From Cryptomeria japonica (lineage: Eukaryota > Streptophyta > Pinopsida > Cupressales > Cupressaceae): 64,000 nt of DNA. Position numbers and translations under genes: made by a program. Location: the NCBI RefSeq assembly GCF_030272615.1, contig NC_081405.1, positions 310,573,235 to 310,637,234 on the forward strand, in the 5' to 3' direction. This document shows, in pieces, positions 47,472 to 59,232 of the stretch (positions within the stretch are counted from its first letter, which is position 1; each line of letters starts with the position of its first letter). The notes under the pieces are model-generated. The model was not told the origin of the DNA and made no database searches. It worked only from the letters and a program-made list of their open reading frames with translations.

Positions 47472-48228
47472 TTAGGAGCTTATATTTTAAGTACATGTGG
47501 TTTGTTTATCTATACCTCCTATTTAATCCTTGTATCAGTTTGTATGAAAATGTGTTGTGTTTCTAAATATGCACTTCTTTTTCTCTCTATAAAGGTGAAC
47601 TCCCTCTAGAAGGGCTTACCTTATGGCTACTCAGGTGGAGAGAGTGTTCAAACCAAAATGGACACGTGTTGGTTGTTCACTTTCAGCTCCTCTTTACTCA
47701 TATTTCTATGTTGTATTTTATGCTACTACACTATATATAGATATTCTATGTGTTGCTTTTTTAATAACTCAAGTAGTAGATATTTCCTATAATCATAAGT
47801 TTTTTTTTCTTTTTTCTCTTTTTGTTATTATCAATCATAAAATCTAAAAATTTATATTTTACATGGAATGTTGATATTAATTACAAGATAAATTCTCATG
47901 TAATTTGACATTATATTTGTTCAAATGTGAAAAAACATATTTATACAACTTAATATTGTTATTCTTTATATAGACAAGTCTAGTGTTTCACACTAAATAT
48001 TTAATCAATGTGTTTATTTAGTTCAGCAAAATATGTATTAAATACATTTCATGATTTAAATTAAAAAAAAATAAAATTATTTTCAATAATTGAAAAAGAA
48101 CTTAAATTTTGTTTCGAAATTTTCAATTGAATCAAAAGGAATGACACTATTTTGTATCATTAAAATTTAATTGGTGATTTAAATAAAAATTTATACTAAT
48201 TATCAATATGTAATTGGTTAGTAGTTTA
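47472..48228. other. 3' spacer of BURP3, first part
   Basis: No gene. Homologous to 27864-28615 and 38496-39250, but with more substitutions and indels from about 47750 on. It ends at the target duplicate of element B. Confidence 0.7.
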
Positions 48229-50414
48229 TTTTTTAATAAGGGAAAATAGGTTTTGATGGGCCCCTGAAACCCATTACAGCCAAAAGATCAGAAGATTTAC
48301 ATTAAAGCACAAAAAAACGTAAAAGAAAACACCAAAGAAATGGACCGCTAACGAGAAAAATGCCAGCAAACTAGAGACAGCTAGTCAAAAACCAAGAGGA
48401 CCGACAAAAAGAGCCCAAGTTTAGGTTAAGTTCTGAAGCATTTTAGCGGCTTCCATCTCTAGTTGTTCCATATTATCAGCCACCCGCTTGATTTCCTCAA
48501 TTTCCTTGCTATGGCTTTGCATCTTTTTGGTACTCGCCCACGTTCTTCTCCCAAGCCCAGTCTCCTTGTCCTCTGGGGTATCTTCTTTTACTTCAATGAT
48601 GCCCGCCGAATCCTTATCCCCATGGTCATTCTCAAGGTTACTGATAAGAGTCTTAATACTAGCCAAGGCAGCCTTAAGAATCTTGTAACTTTGCTCACCA
48701 ATCTTTCTGAGCATGCTCTCAACTCCGTCAAGTCTTTTTTCAATTGCCCCTGCTCTGTTCTCTAGGCTAAGAAAGATATTACGATTAGCATTGATGATCT
48801 CCTCTGCATTACTAATAGATTTGGTAAGCTTGCTGAGACAATCAGGGAGGGAATTGAACTTACCCAAGCCTAAAGCTTCTAAACTCTCATTTTTTCTTGC
48901 TTCCTGGGCTTGCTTGGTTTTAATGCTAGTAATTTCCTTTTGCATCTAGAGGAGCACCAATTTGAAGCTATCCATGCCATTATTGATACAGAGGTCAATA
49001 TCCAGGTGATTCGCTTCCTGGATATTGTCACCTACAGTCTCAAGATTCACTTCTAGTCCTACCTCCCTGACATCAAAGCTCTGAGCTTCTTTCATGGCCA
49101 TATCCTCCCCCATCAGGCCCTTATCCTTAAAATCAGTCATGAGAGGTGACTGATTCTTGGTTCCCACATCCTTAGTTTTAGGAATCTTCCTTTTCTGCTT
49201 ATGGCTCACAAGGGTATGGACCTCCTCACTTTCAGTATCTATGTCATAATCAGTCTCATTATCCTCCTCATACTAGCTATCCTCATCCTCCCCTCTCTGC
49301 TTTGTTTTGGCCGACCCTTTATTTTGTTTCCCATTCTCTATTTTTCTATTTTTCCTGCTTGACCCATCAATTTGGGGGTCGTCCTTCGTCTCAACTTCCA
49401 TGTCATAGCCTTTTCCTTCCTCATCATCAGATTCATCGAGATCCTCTTCCAACTCAAAGAGCTATATTCAGATGGATGGTAGTGTTCTTGATGTGATTAT
49501 ACGGAATCACCAGCAAACCTTCATACATTGTTGGGTTGATGTTAGGGTTGGATATTGCATCCTTGATCCTAGCATTAAGGGCACAGAAAAGATAATATGG
49601 AATAGAAATTTTATCTTTATACCTAAAGTGATTAAGTAAGACAAAATGGTAGTTGTAAACCCTAGTATATCTACCATAGAGAGTGATAAATTTCAGTATA
49701 GCAAGCATAACCCTTTGCCAAATTAATTTAATTACCTTTAGTGAGAAGTAGGTATGGCTGCCCTTCACCAGTCTAGCCTTCTCCTCCTCATCCTTCAAAA
49801 CTTTCTTCACAGCAACGTTTGAAATCTTTTTGTCCCTGTAGAACTTGATGTGGTCCATCAGAAGACCCGTTGCCTCAGCGATGATAGTTTCAGTCACCTT
49901 GACCTTCCTGTTTCCTATGGTTAGAGTGCCTTTATTCCAGCCCTTCTTGAAGATTCTCATAATTTCGGGTTGTTTCTCCTGCATGCGCTCCATCAAATTA
50001 GTCACATTGGCAGCTTGAAGTATCACCCAGACCTACGGACGATTCCTCCATTTATCAATGGTGGTAGCCTCCGTTCTCTTGCATTTTCCACCCATAATGT
50101 TATTGGTATATATCGTCTATAATTTCTAGCAAATACCTTTCTTCGCAATAAAATTTCTATGAGAAACCACCAGAATTATGTAGAAGCTTCTAATACTTTT
50201 TCTCGAGGGGGAGAAAAACACCCATAAATCATGCGAAGTGATCCTGCAATAATATTTGTACCTCCTTCTTAGCTGCATACAAAACCAGCTCCTACTGCCA
50301 TGATCTCATCTAACACCTTGAGAAATGATTTCAAATCTAGCCTTGCTTACCATGCAATCTTTCATAAGTTAAGATATCACATGCCGCACACGGGAGCTCC
50401 CCTTCGCAATTCCA
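48229..50414 (-). mobile_element. 5'-truncated LINE-like element B
   Basis: Minus-strand relative of element A. Imperfect 12-13-bp target duplicates lie at 48217-48228 (GTTAGTAGTTTA) and 50415-50427 (GTTTAGTAATTTG). Units 1 and 2 keep the empty site near 28610 and 39245. The 3' end is CCTATTTTCCCTTATT then an A run. Its 5' end falls about 320 bp before the ORF start, so nothing of RNase H remains. Confidence 0.75.
48421..50095 (-). pseudogene. Element B ORF: N-terminal domain plus coiled coil, unnamed family
   Basis: ATG at 50095 (minus strand) starts MGGKCKRTEATTIDKW and is followed by one TAG. The open stretch 50026-49454 has FKKGWNKG, KFYRDKKIS, FITLYGRYTRVYNYHF and a LLNHFRY motif. An acidic, low-complexity region needs a frameshift between 49454 and 49210. 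The last 263 codons (49209-48421) have one TAG at 48946 and form a long coiled coil with regular Leu/Ile heptads (about 48860-48640). It ends at TAA/TAG 48421. The architecture equals that of 18474-19990. No catalytic motif is visible. Confidence 0.6.
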
Positions 50415-51138
50415 GTTTAGTAATTTGTTATATACTATTTGTAATTTTTTTAATAACTTTGAATATTATATTAAATTTTTTATATCATATATAAAATAAA
50501 TTTTGTTCAAGTAATATAGATATGTTTAAGGTGATTGTCCTATAATCATAATTACTTTTATAATTAATTTAAAAATAAAAGAAATTATTAAATTAAGACA
50601 TAAAAGATCACTTAACTTATGTTTAACTAAAAAATAACTTGTTGTAGATTTGAATTATGAGATAAATTATTAAAATCCACATAAGAATTGTTTGGAATAT
50701 AAACAAAAATTATTTATTCAAAATTATGTTACTATTCTTTATATAGATTAATCTAATGTTTTAACATAAAATATTGAATTTGTATCCTTTCTTATTTTAT
50801 TATAATATGTACAGAGTACAATTCATTATTTAAATAATTTCGTTTATTATTTTTAGTCTCAAAAAATTTAGAAGAATTTAAAATTTATGGTGACTTCATA
50901 ATTAAGTCAAATTGTGTAATGTTATTTTGTATGTAATAAAATATAATTATCTAAAAAACAAAAATAATACTAATCAAGAACATGTATTTGGTTCGTAATT
51001 TAATACATATCACTATTAATCATTTGGTAGTTTTAAGTGTTATATAATACTTTCAATAATGATATTATTTTTCTATCAAATTATTAACTTGTAAATTTAC
51101 ATATATAAGTTGGTATTTAATAAATTAAAATAATCATA
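50415..51138. other. 3' spacer of BURP3, resumed
   Basis: No gene. Its first part matches 28616-28880. Across about 50665-50710 it has the uninterrupted site of the LINE present in units 1 and 2. Then it matches 34930-35370 with moderate divergence. It ends in ATA (51136-51138), the target of the 12.5-kb insertion. Confidence 0.7.
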
Positions 51139-51194
51139 GGGTAAATGCACAAAGCTAGGTCTCAATCCCGTGAAAGTTCGTGGGTTGGGAAAAG

Positions 51195-51325
51195 AGCCCG
51201 CTAGAAACGGGTGCCCGAATTTTACAAATCGAGCACCCATTCTACTTCGTGTGCCCTAGCCATTCAAAAACGAGCGCCCGTTTAGCAACGGGTGCCCGAA
51301 GCTAAATAGGCGCCCGTTTTTGGAA
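51195..51325. repeat. Left subterminal repeat cluster
   Basis: At least six copies of GAAACGGGTGCCCG / GAGCGCCCGTTT-like motifs in both directions. The same motif family recurs at 62606-62752. Such clusters are transposase-binding sites in several plant superfamilies. Confidence 0.6.
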
Positions 51326-51779
51326 TGTATTTTTTTTTTTTAAACCATTTTTCATCATTTTCACTATTTCAAAAACAGGTAGACATTTTAGAGGAGCACG
51401 GGTACCCATTTTTTTCATCCCATCTGACCCCCCAAACCATTTTTTACCTCCTTCCAAGTATTTAGTTTTATTTTTTATATTCTATTTTATTTATTTTTAT
51501 TATTTTCATAAAAAAAATGTTAATTTATTGTTATTATTTTTCATTAAAAAAATGTTAATTTATTGTTATTTTTTAATTTTAGTGTTTTAAAGTCTAAAAA
51601 ACATTTTTTATTTTATTTTATTTCATGTTGAAAATAGTTTTTAGTTTTTAAATATTGCAAAAAACATGAATAGTAAAAACCGTAGGAAAAAAACAAAAAA
51701 ACATGAATAGTAAAAATCGTAAGAAAAAAACAAAAACAAAAAATGTAAATGAACAATAAACATTAGACACAATAAAACA

Positions 51780-51915
51780 GACAATAAACCCTGAACAAAC
51801 AAATGAACAATAAACACGAGGTAGAAAAAAATGAACAATAAACCCTAGAAAATAAACAAACAACAAACCCTAAAAAATTAACAAACAATAAACCCTAGAT
51901 GAAAATCAACAATAA
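51780..51915 (+). repeat. Minisatellite with telo-box units
   Basis: A degenerate unit close to GAACAATAAACCCTAGA. Three exact AAACCCTA boxes lie at 51840, 51865 and 51890, and a variant at about 51785. Confidence 0.6.
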
Positions 51916-51919
51916 ACAC

Positions 51920-52196
51920 CCCTTCTCTCTCACACACACACGTACACATTACCATCTCTATCATTACGCTCTCTCTCTCTCTCTCAATCTCTCATTATCC
52001 CCTCTCTCTCTCACACACACACATTACCCCCTCTCTCTCTCTCTCACACACACACACACATTACCCCCCTCTCTTTTTTTCACACGTTACCCTCTCTCTA
52101 TCATTACCTACTCTCTATCTCTCAAATTATATATTCTCTCTCTAACTCATTGCATCTCAAACTACCTACTCTCCCTCTCTCTCTCTCTCTCTCTTT
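51920..52196 (+). repeat. (CT)n/(CA)n microsatellite block
   Basis: Runs of CT and CA broken by ATTACCC phrases. The open frame across it (51899-52201) is only the translation of the repeat. Confidence 0.85.
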
Positions 52197-52201
52197 TTTA
52201 A

Positions 52202-54660
52202 TCATGCGTAAAAGTCTGAATGTTTAAATTTATATTTTTAAATGTTGTATTTAATTATAGGTTTCTTTTGTAAAAGTTAGATGTTTAATTTATGTTTAAA
52301 TTGAACTTTAAAATAATGAATATGAATGTGTTTTTTTGTGTGTGTGATAAATAGGGTTCTTAAATTTGATAATTTACTCTAACTATCACTATTAATCCTC
52401 ATTACTTCTTAACTTAGCCCAATCTCTAAATATATACTATATATTTACAAACATGATAACATGTCCTTTTTCTTTATTTTTTCTCTTTGCTTTATCCTTT
52501 TATCTTCCTCTAATAACCAATGCCTCCTTTTTATAGTAAATATCCCCCTAATAAGAGAGATAAAACGAGAATACAAAACTCCCCATAAAGAAGTAGGTCG
52601 TGTGCTAATGATGAAAGATTGAACAAAAAATACAATCCATTACTTGCAAACAACATTTTTTTTCCTTTAGGAAGAAATAAATACATTGGTGACTGGAAAT
52701 GTCATTATAATAAGTTGGGTAAATACAAAATTCAAATCTAAATAGACTTGTGTATCTAAAAACTTTGCAAATATTCACATGTTGGAACAAAATGATGATA
52801 AATAATCTTGTGAGGATCGAAGTAGAATGAGCGCCAAAGATAATATGATGGGTTGCCAATGATGGCATAGCTATCATGAAAGAGGATATCAATATCCTCA
52901 AAATAATATTTAACATATGTAATTCTAAACTACTCAAATGGGGATAATATATTCAAAAGATATGAATCCCAAGCGGTCATGTTTAGAAGGTGATTAATGC
53001 CATGCTAGACTAAATCAATTGTGTTTATGGAATTGGTGATAATAATCTAAAATAATAAAAAACATTTAAGATGGATATTAGGTCTTGATAGGATGAGTAC
53101 TTGAAGAGTGAGACAAGCCTCTAAATTGTCAAAACATGCAAGACCTATGATATAATAAATTTCCTCTTAAGTATCACCATCAAAGGGTATGTGATCTTCA
53201 TCTACAAAAGGATGAAACAATATACAATAGGATCCTCTAGGAATGGAGAGATATGAGGGTCTCCATGGATCTCCTAAAGTCTCTTCCAAAGTGTGTGGGG
53301 GAAATCAATATCCAATGCAATACACATAGAATCATGATCTTGATACTAGATCAAATCCCTCCTACATGGTCAATGATGTTACACCAAGCTTATATAATTT
53401 CTAGTGTTTCTAGGTAGGTATGAGTCCATACATAAAAGGAAAATGATTACACCACCTAAAACTTATCAAGATATCATTTTACAAAAGAATCATAGTTATC
53501 CCTTTCTAATTTTACCACAAAAGGGTGAATAGAGAAACCTATGATACCTCCTCAAATAAAAAATTAAAAGATCAATAAAATCAATACATATAAAACATAT
53601 CAAACAAATTCATCTCATGTAAGACGGTCATTTTCAAGTGCCAAGATGTCCAAGTAAATGACTAGAATGTGAAATCACATTTAAAATAAAATATAAAATA
53701 TGAGGGAATATTCTAGAAAATAATTGTGTGATCTATGAAGATTTATGAACCACTTTTTCGATGCCACATGAAGCATGAAAAAATATACTCTCTATCAAAA
53801 TTTACGAGACTTTAAATTTACATAGCTTGATTTAAGTTGAGAGGACAATAAATCACACTAGTGGCAGATTTAATAAAAATAAGAATCAAATATAGATCAA
53901 TATTGGAATCACATTTTGTGGGTTGCGACTTTGAACAAGAAAATACCAATATAAAATTGAATATAAAAAAAATAGTTTTTTTTTTGTTTTAACTCCTCCA
54001 AGAGTAGAGAACCTACTATTTATTCAAGCTTCAACTTAGTGTAGTACTACTAGTTGTGATCACTAAATCATCCAATGATTCTAGCAAAGAACACAACAAA
54101 GTAGTACATGTATTGACAAGTTCATAGATATAACTTATGACTTTAATGAATTTAGTTAAAACCAAAAGAGAGTAGTTGAATCAAATCCTATCAATTTGAA
54201 AATATAAAGTGGTAGCCTAATTGATGATAATGGTTAAATATTGCAAGGGTACTAGATTGTAATTCCATGGAAGTTACTTTCATTATCTAAATAAGTGGAA
54301 TCATTTATTCATTATCTATTCTCTCTCTCTCTCTCTCTCTCTCTCATGATTATTTTTATGATTTTGATGGAACTTATACTAATGCATCTTTAGATGTTAA
54401 AAAGTATTGTTTGAGTTGCATGGGCATTATGATGTTTTATTTTGTAGAATATTTTTTATACTTTGATTTAAGTGGATAATATTTCTTAAATGATGCTTAT
54501 TATTAAAATAGACCCACCTATTCATAATATTATAGATCTATGTGAGTTTCCTTTTTTTAGATTTAAGTTGGTAAATTGTAATTAATTATAAGTTTTTTTG
54601 GAAGGTGAAATGTAAATTAAATAGTAATTGTAAATTTTCATGTTTGTATATATATGCAGA
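52202..54660. other. Gene-less interior of the 12.5-kb insertion
   Basis: AT-rich without a convincing gene. A (CT)n run lies at 54320-54346. It could include promoter and first introns of the plus-strand gene that follows. Confidence 0.5.
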
Positions 54661-54673
54661 TTATTTTCATAGA

Positions 54674-55992
54674 ATGGATGACTTTGAGATAGATGAGCTA
54701 TTAGGTCTAGCACCACCTCCACCTCCACCCCCACCCCCTCCACCTCCACCTCCACCCAATCAGTTGAGGTAGACAATTAAGATGAATATTGATTCTTTGA
54801 TTAGAGATATCCATACTATTAGACGTGAGCCTCATCCACCTCCATAGTTGTTACACCTTGCAGATAGTATGCAAGGGAATGTATAGTCTGTATAGGCTTT
54901 AGATAACAAGTTGGATAGCTATTGTAGCTGGTGGGAGGGATTGCGTGCATTTTACACTGATGGCCTAACATACAAACAAGTCAATGAATTAAAAATAACA
55001 AAAATGGATTTGAAACAATATTTTGTGAACCCTAAGACGGGTGAAGAGATAGATCCAAAGAAGCCACGGATCTCAATTCGATGGTGTAGGCACCCAGGCA
55101 TAGCTAGACACTTTTGGGAGCGGTGGTGGATGGTCTTCTTTGACCATCCACCACACTCCAATCATGAATTCCCAATGTATTTTTTGAAGAAATTATGGGC
55201 CAAATTTGAATTGGGTAAAAAGCCCAATTACTTTGATATTAGATCATTTTAGGGGGTCGGGAGAGGCATTCCCCAGGATAGGTCGGGAGAAGAATTAAGT
55301 GACAAGATTAGAAACTGTGTGCATGATGATCCATTGGCTCCTCTTCCATCACCAATTGTTCTAGCACCTGCCCATCATCAAGCAATGGATTCTACTCTTG
55401 GTTCATTGAGTGCCCTATTAGGCAATTTGGTACAGTAGTTGCGCGAGGTGAGGGTAGCCCCCAGCTTAGCACATGTTTGCATGAGCTACTGGGATGTATG
55501 TACGGGTCCACAGAGTAAGAGGAGATGGTGATTTTGGTGATGCTTATGCTACCCATGGTGGTTATGATGATGTCGAGGAGGTTGCACATGTTGATGTCAT
55601 CTCTTCATGTGTTGATCTCCTATGGGCAGATGATGATCAGCCTACAGAGGTACAAATTTATTTATATAATTTACAATACAATATTAAATTCCTTATATAT
55701 ACACATATGAACCATAACACGAGTCATTTTTTTTAAAACAGAGGATGGATCATACCACGTCATTGAGGAACCGACATCATGTTACCTCGATACCTAGAGA
55801 TGTTGGTGCCCCATTTACGGTATGCACTTTCATCTAGATACATTGTATTGGTATGTACATTTAAAATAAACAATAAATTTTTTAATGTAATGATGTGTAT
55901 GATATGTTATTTCAATTTTGTAGGGTGCTTCATGTAGCCCTGAGGTGGGTAGTTCTTCATGTGACCCGTGGACCACTGAGGCTTAGCCTCAT
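54674..55992 (+). pseudogene. Polyproline accessory gene of the insertion, spliced, with stops
   Basis: An acceptor-like ATATGCAG (54652-54659) precedes ATG 54674: MDDFEIDELLGLA, then about 16 consecutive prolines. The frame has stops at about 54770, 54845 and 54880. It is open over 54911-55249 (WWEGLRAFYTDGLTYKQVN, RWWMVFFDHPPHSNHEFPMY), then broken again. Downstream splice sites look real: donor after CCTACAGAG (55650), acceptor AAACAG (55740); donor after CCATTTACG (about 55818), acceptor TTTGTAG (about 55923). The last exon ends near 55987. I recognise no domain. By position, it could be the DNA-binding partner of the transposase. Stops suggest it is dead. Confidence 0.45.
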
Positions 55993-56084
55993 ATACCACT
56001 AGTATGTTTTTCATCCTTTAATTTGAAGTGTTTATATTCTTACTAATTTATGTACAACTTTGAATCAGGATGACACTTGTTATG

Positions 56085-56370
56085 TTATCCTAGGACTTGT
56101 TATTATGTGATTATAAATAGGACTTGTTGTTATGTGATTATATATAGGACTTTTTATTATGTCATTTCATTGCTATTATAATATTAGGTCGTGTTATGTG
56201 ATTTGGCGCACTCTAGTGATTATATATATGACGTTGTTTTGTTATTATGTTATTTGGACTTATTTTAATGTCATTTTCTTATTATTATTTATTCAAGACT
56301 TGTTATTATGTCATCAGGAATTGTTATGTGATGATATATAGGACTTTTTATTTATGACTTGCTATGTGAT
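56085..56370 (+). repeat. Degenerate ~30-bp minisatellite
   Basis: Repeats of AGGACTTGTTATTATGTGAT plus an ATATAT spacer, about eight copies with growing divergence. Confidence 0.65.
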
Positions 56371-56388
56371 CTATTTATGAGGATGAAC

Positions 56389-57403
56389 TCACAATAATGG
56401 TTCCCACTTTTTTGCCACTTTTGACACTGAGATGAACATTTTTAAAATAATCTTCAACTTCTGAGAACTACAACTTGTGATTTGTACCATTTTGTGTGTA
56501 GATTCTATATATATATTTCAAAAAAATTTGAAGGATTTTATTTTTATTTTTTCCATCTCCCTTGAAAAGTAGTTTTTTACAGCAAACTACAATTTTTAAG
56601 AGTGATGTGCCTCCCAAAATTCATAAATTTTTTTTTACAAATGATAAAAACTCAATTCTTTTGATTTTTGGTTTGCAACATCAATATCCAGGGCTTGCAG
56701 TTGGTTTGATAGTGATATGTTGAATATTTTTCATTTTTTTAAGTTTTGAAGTCCGACTAGTCATAATTAAGACATAGGTTTCAGTTTGAACACATAACTT
56801 GTTATATATATCCAAATTCATTTTTATTTTTTTTGTTAGAAAGAAGGCACCAATACCTGGGGCATATATATTTTTGAGAATTTTTTGGAATTAGTTTCCT
56901 ATTTTTTCCAATGCATTGAATAGAGAAGTTCATGTTCGGTGAAAAACCTATGTTTGGTAAAATTAAAAAAACAAGTTCATAATAAACTCAAGATGTAATA
57001 AAATTATATTCATTGGAAACCTTGCTTCATAGACTACCATACTACATTTTGGGTTGTCAAGATCATTCCATTTGAGCCTTCAACTAGAGGTTTGAAGGCC
57101 AAAAGTCTGTAGAAAAATGTAGAAAGCTTCAAAGAAGTGTAAAAAAGGGGGTTCAACTGAAGGGGGGTTCGAGCGAACCCCCCCCCCCCCCCCCCCCCCC
57201 AAAAAAAAATAATTTAAAAATGACATAAGCAAGCATTAAAGGTGCTTCACTCAAAAAAGGGGGTTCGAGCGAAGTGGGGGGCTCGCTCGAACCCCAAAGG
57301 GTAGTTCATTCAAACACCCCCACTTCGCTCGAACCCCCTCTGAATTGTTTTTCCTTCCGTCTCATTTTTCCTTCATGGATGAAAGTGGGAACCATTATTG
57401 TGA
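56389..57403. mobile_element. 1.0-kb TIR element with perfect 22-bp ends
   Basis: The left end 56389-56410 (TCACAATAATGGTTCCC...) is exactly complementary to the right end 57382-57403 (...GGGAACCATTATTGTGA). No coding sequence is seen, so it is non-autonomous. No clear target duplicate was found next to the ends. It carries the G/C-run hairpins at 57162-57338. Confidence 0.75.
57162..57338. repeat. G/C-run hairpin cluster
   Basis: 57162-57183 is a 22-bp near-palindrome (six G, TTCG-AG-CGAA, six C) running into a 23-C run (57178-57200) and an A run. 57259-57280 (GGGGGTTCGAGCGAAG...) is exactly complementary to 57317-57338. The C-run length may be uncertain in the assembly. Confidence 0.8.
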
Positions 57404-59232
57404 ACTTACCCATGACTTTATATTTTAACATTGTGATTGATCATCTTATAGTGCAACAGTTTATAATTCAATAAAATAATTATCCCAACTTACAATCACA
57501 TCCTATTCTTAAAATAATAATAATAAAATCAAGAACTTGCAATTAATCTATGAAGAGATTACGATAAAATAAATATATCATAAAAAATTAAAATTCAATT
57601 GTAACACAATTACAATGTGCACAAAATAACATTAAGAAGAAGATAACTAATACAATGTTATTTATGAAACCAAAATTGTATCAAATGTAGACAAATACAA
57701 TGTTAAAGGGACAAAGAAAAACAATTATCATGATTAAATATAAAAGAGTTCACATAAGTAACACAAACGTACATGCATATAAATTTGAGATGAAAATTAT
57801 AAAAGGATTATTAATTATAAATTAATCTCATAGAGGAATCCAATAGAGTGATGGAATTAAGGTTAACCAAATTATTAGGAAGGTTTGAAGAACATTATTC
57901 AATGATTTGCTAAGCTTTGTAAATTTCCTAGCCCTTGATGTTTGAGTGATACAAAATTAGATGTCATAGACATTTGATTTGAAGTAGACATAGATTCTTT
58001 CTTGTCAATTTCTTTTTGAAATGCATAATTCTTTTGACATTTTGAAGGGTTGGGATAAGTAAAGGAAGCCCTGCTATTCCAACCATTACATTCAAATAGT
58101 TAGAGTTCAATATTTATTACATGTACACCCAAATCCTACCACATAGATATTGGGAACCTAATGCTATAGTCATTATTTGACTCATTATGTCTCCAAAAAT
58201 ATTTAGTTAAATTAGATAGTTATTTCTAAGCCCATATTGATGCATGCTTGTTGTAAGGAAATGATAGATAACTCGTCAAAATAATGGATAGAAATATAAG
58301 AGCTAAGGATTAGAAGCATTCAAGAGTATAGCCCTTAGAGTTCATGGAAGTAATTTAGGTGAGAATTTATCTTCATATGCAATATCTATACATTTATCAT
58401 TGAAAGATGGTAGGTGAACCATTGTGACCTCCTTTTCCATAATATAATTTGTTTATATAGCTATAACAAAGCCATTGGGTAATGAGTGTGTAACAACCTC
58501 GAATGTAAAATGTGTAATAGAGTAAGAGCTACAAAAATAGTATCCACTTTCCTCTTAAGTTGACCACACTACTTTACTAGTGTATTGAAGGTTTATAAGT
58601 GTGGATAGTAGTGGTATGAAAAACATGGATAGAATGGAGGATGGCTAAAGAGAGTGAGAGATAGGAGGCAATAGAATGGTATTAAAATAAAAAATCACAC
58701 TATAAAAATAGAGATGTCATACAATGATAATGCGGAATGGTAAAAGGAATAGTGAGAGTTCTTATATGACTATAGATAACCCTTATCTTTGAACTGATAA
58801 TTCTATTTTAGAAATAATTCTATCTTTGAACTTACAATTAATCTATGAAGAGATTACAATAACATAAATATATCATAAAGAATTAGAATTCAATTGTAAC
58901 ACAATTACAATGTGCACAAAATAACATTAAGAAGAAGATAACTAATACAATGTCTTGGGAATTCTCTTCATCCTGATGATGAATCACGGAGTGTGATTCG
59001 AAACGTTGATGAAAAAATATACACACAATCGAATCCAGAAAAAATACACTAGAAATGCAAAATGGATTGTGGAAATCTCATAGCTTTAATTAATACAATG
59101 TTGTTTATGAAACCAAAATTGTATCAAATGTAGACAAATACAATGTTAAGGGGACAAAGAAAAACAATTATCATGATTAAATATAAAAGAGTTCACACAA
59201 GTAACACAAACTTACATGCATATAAATTTGAT
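57404..59232. other. Gene-less stretch with a ~255-bp direct repeat
   Basis: 57534-57789 recurs at 58827-59231. The second copy is split by the 137-bp insert at 58954. Nothing coding is seen in 57800-58820. Confidence 0.6.
58954..59090 (+). mobile_element. 137-bp insert with hammerhead-like core
   Basis: Flanked by a perfect 11-bp duplicate TAATACAATGT (58943-58953, 59091-59101); the first copy of the surrounding repeat (57534-57789) shows the single site. It contains CTGATGA (58973-58979), then a 7-bp stem GAATCAC/GTGATTC (58981-58987 with 58993-58999), then GAAAC (59000-59004). It may be a remnant of a ribozyme-bearing retroelement such as a Penelope-like element. Confidence 0.6.

Noticed and set aside
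51899-52201. 100-codon Ser/Leu/His frame
   Set aside because: Translation of a CT/CA microsatellite.
58943-59004. Complete type III hammerhead using CAATGTC as the cleavage strand
   Set aside because: CAATGT belongs to the target duplicate and the expected stem I does not pair well, so I only claim a hammerhead-like core.
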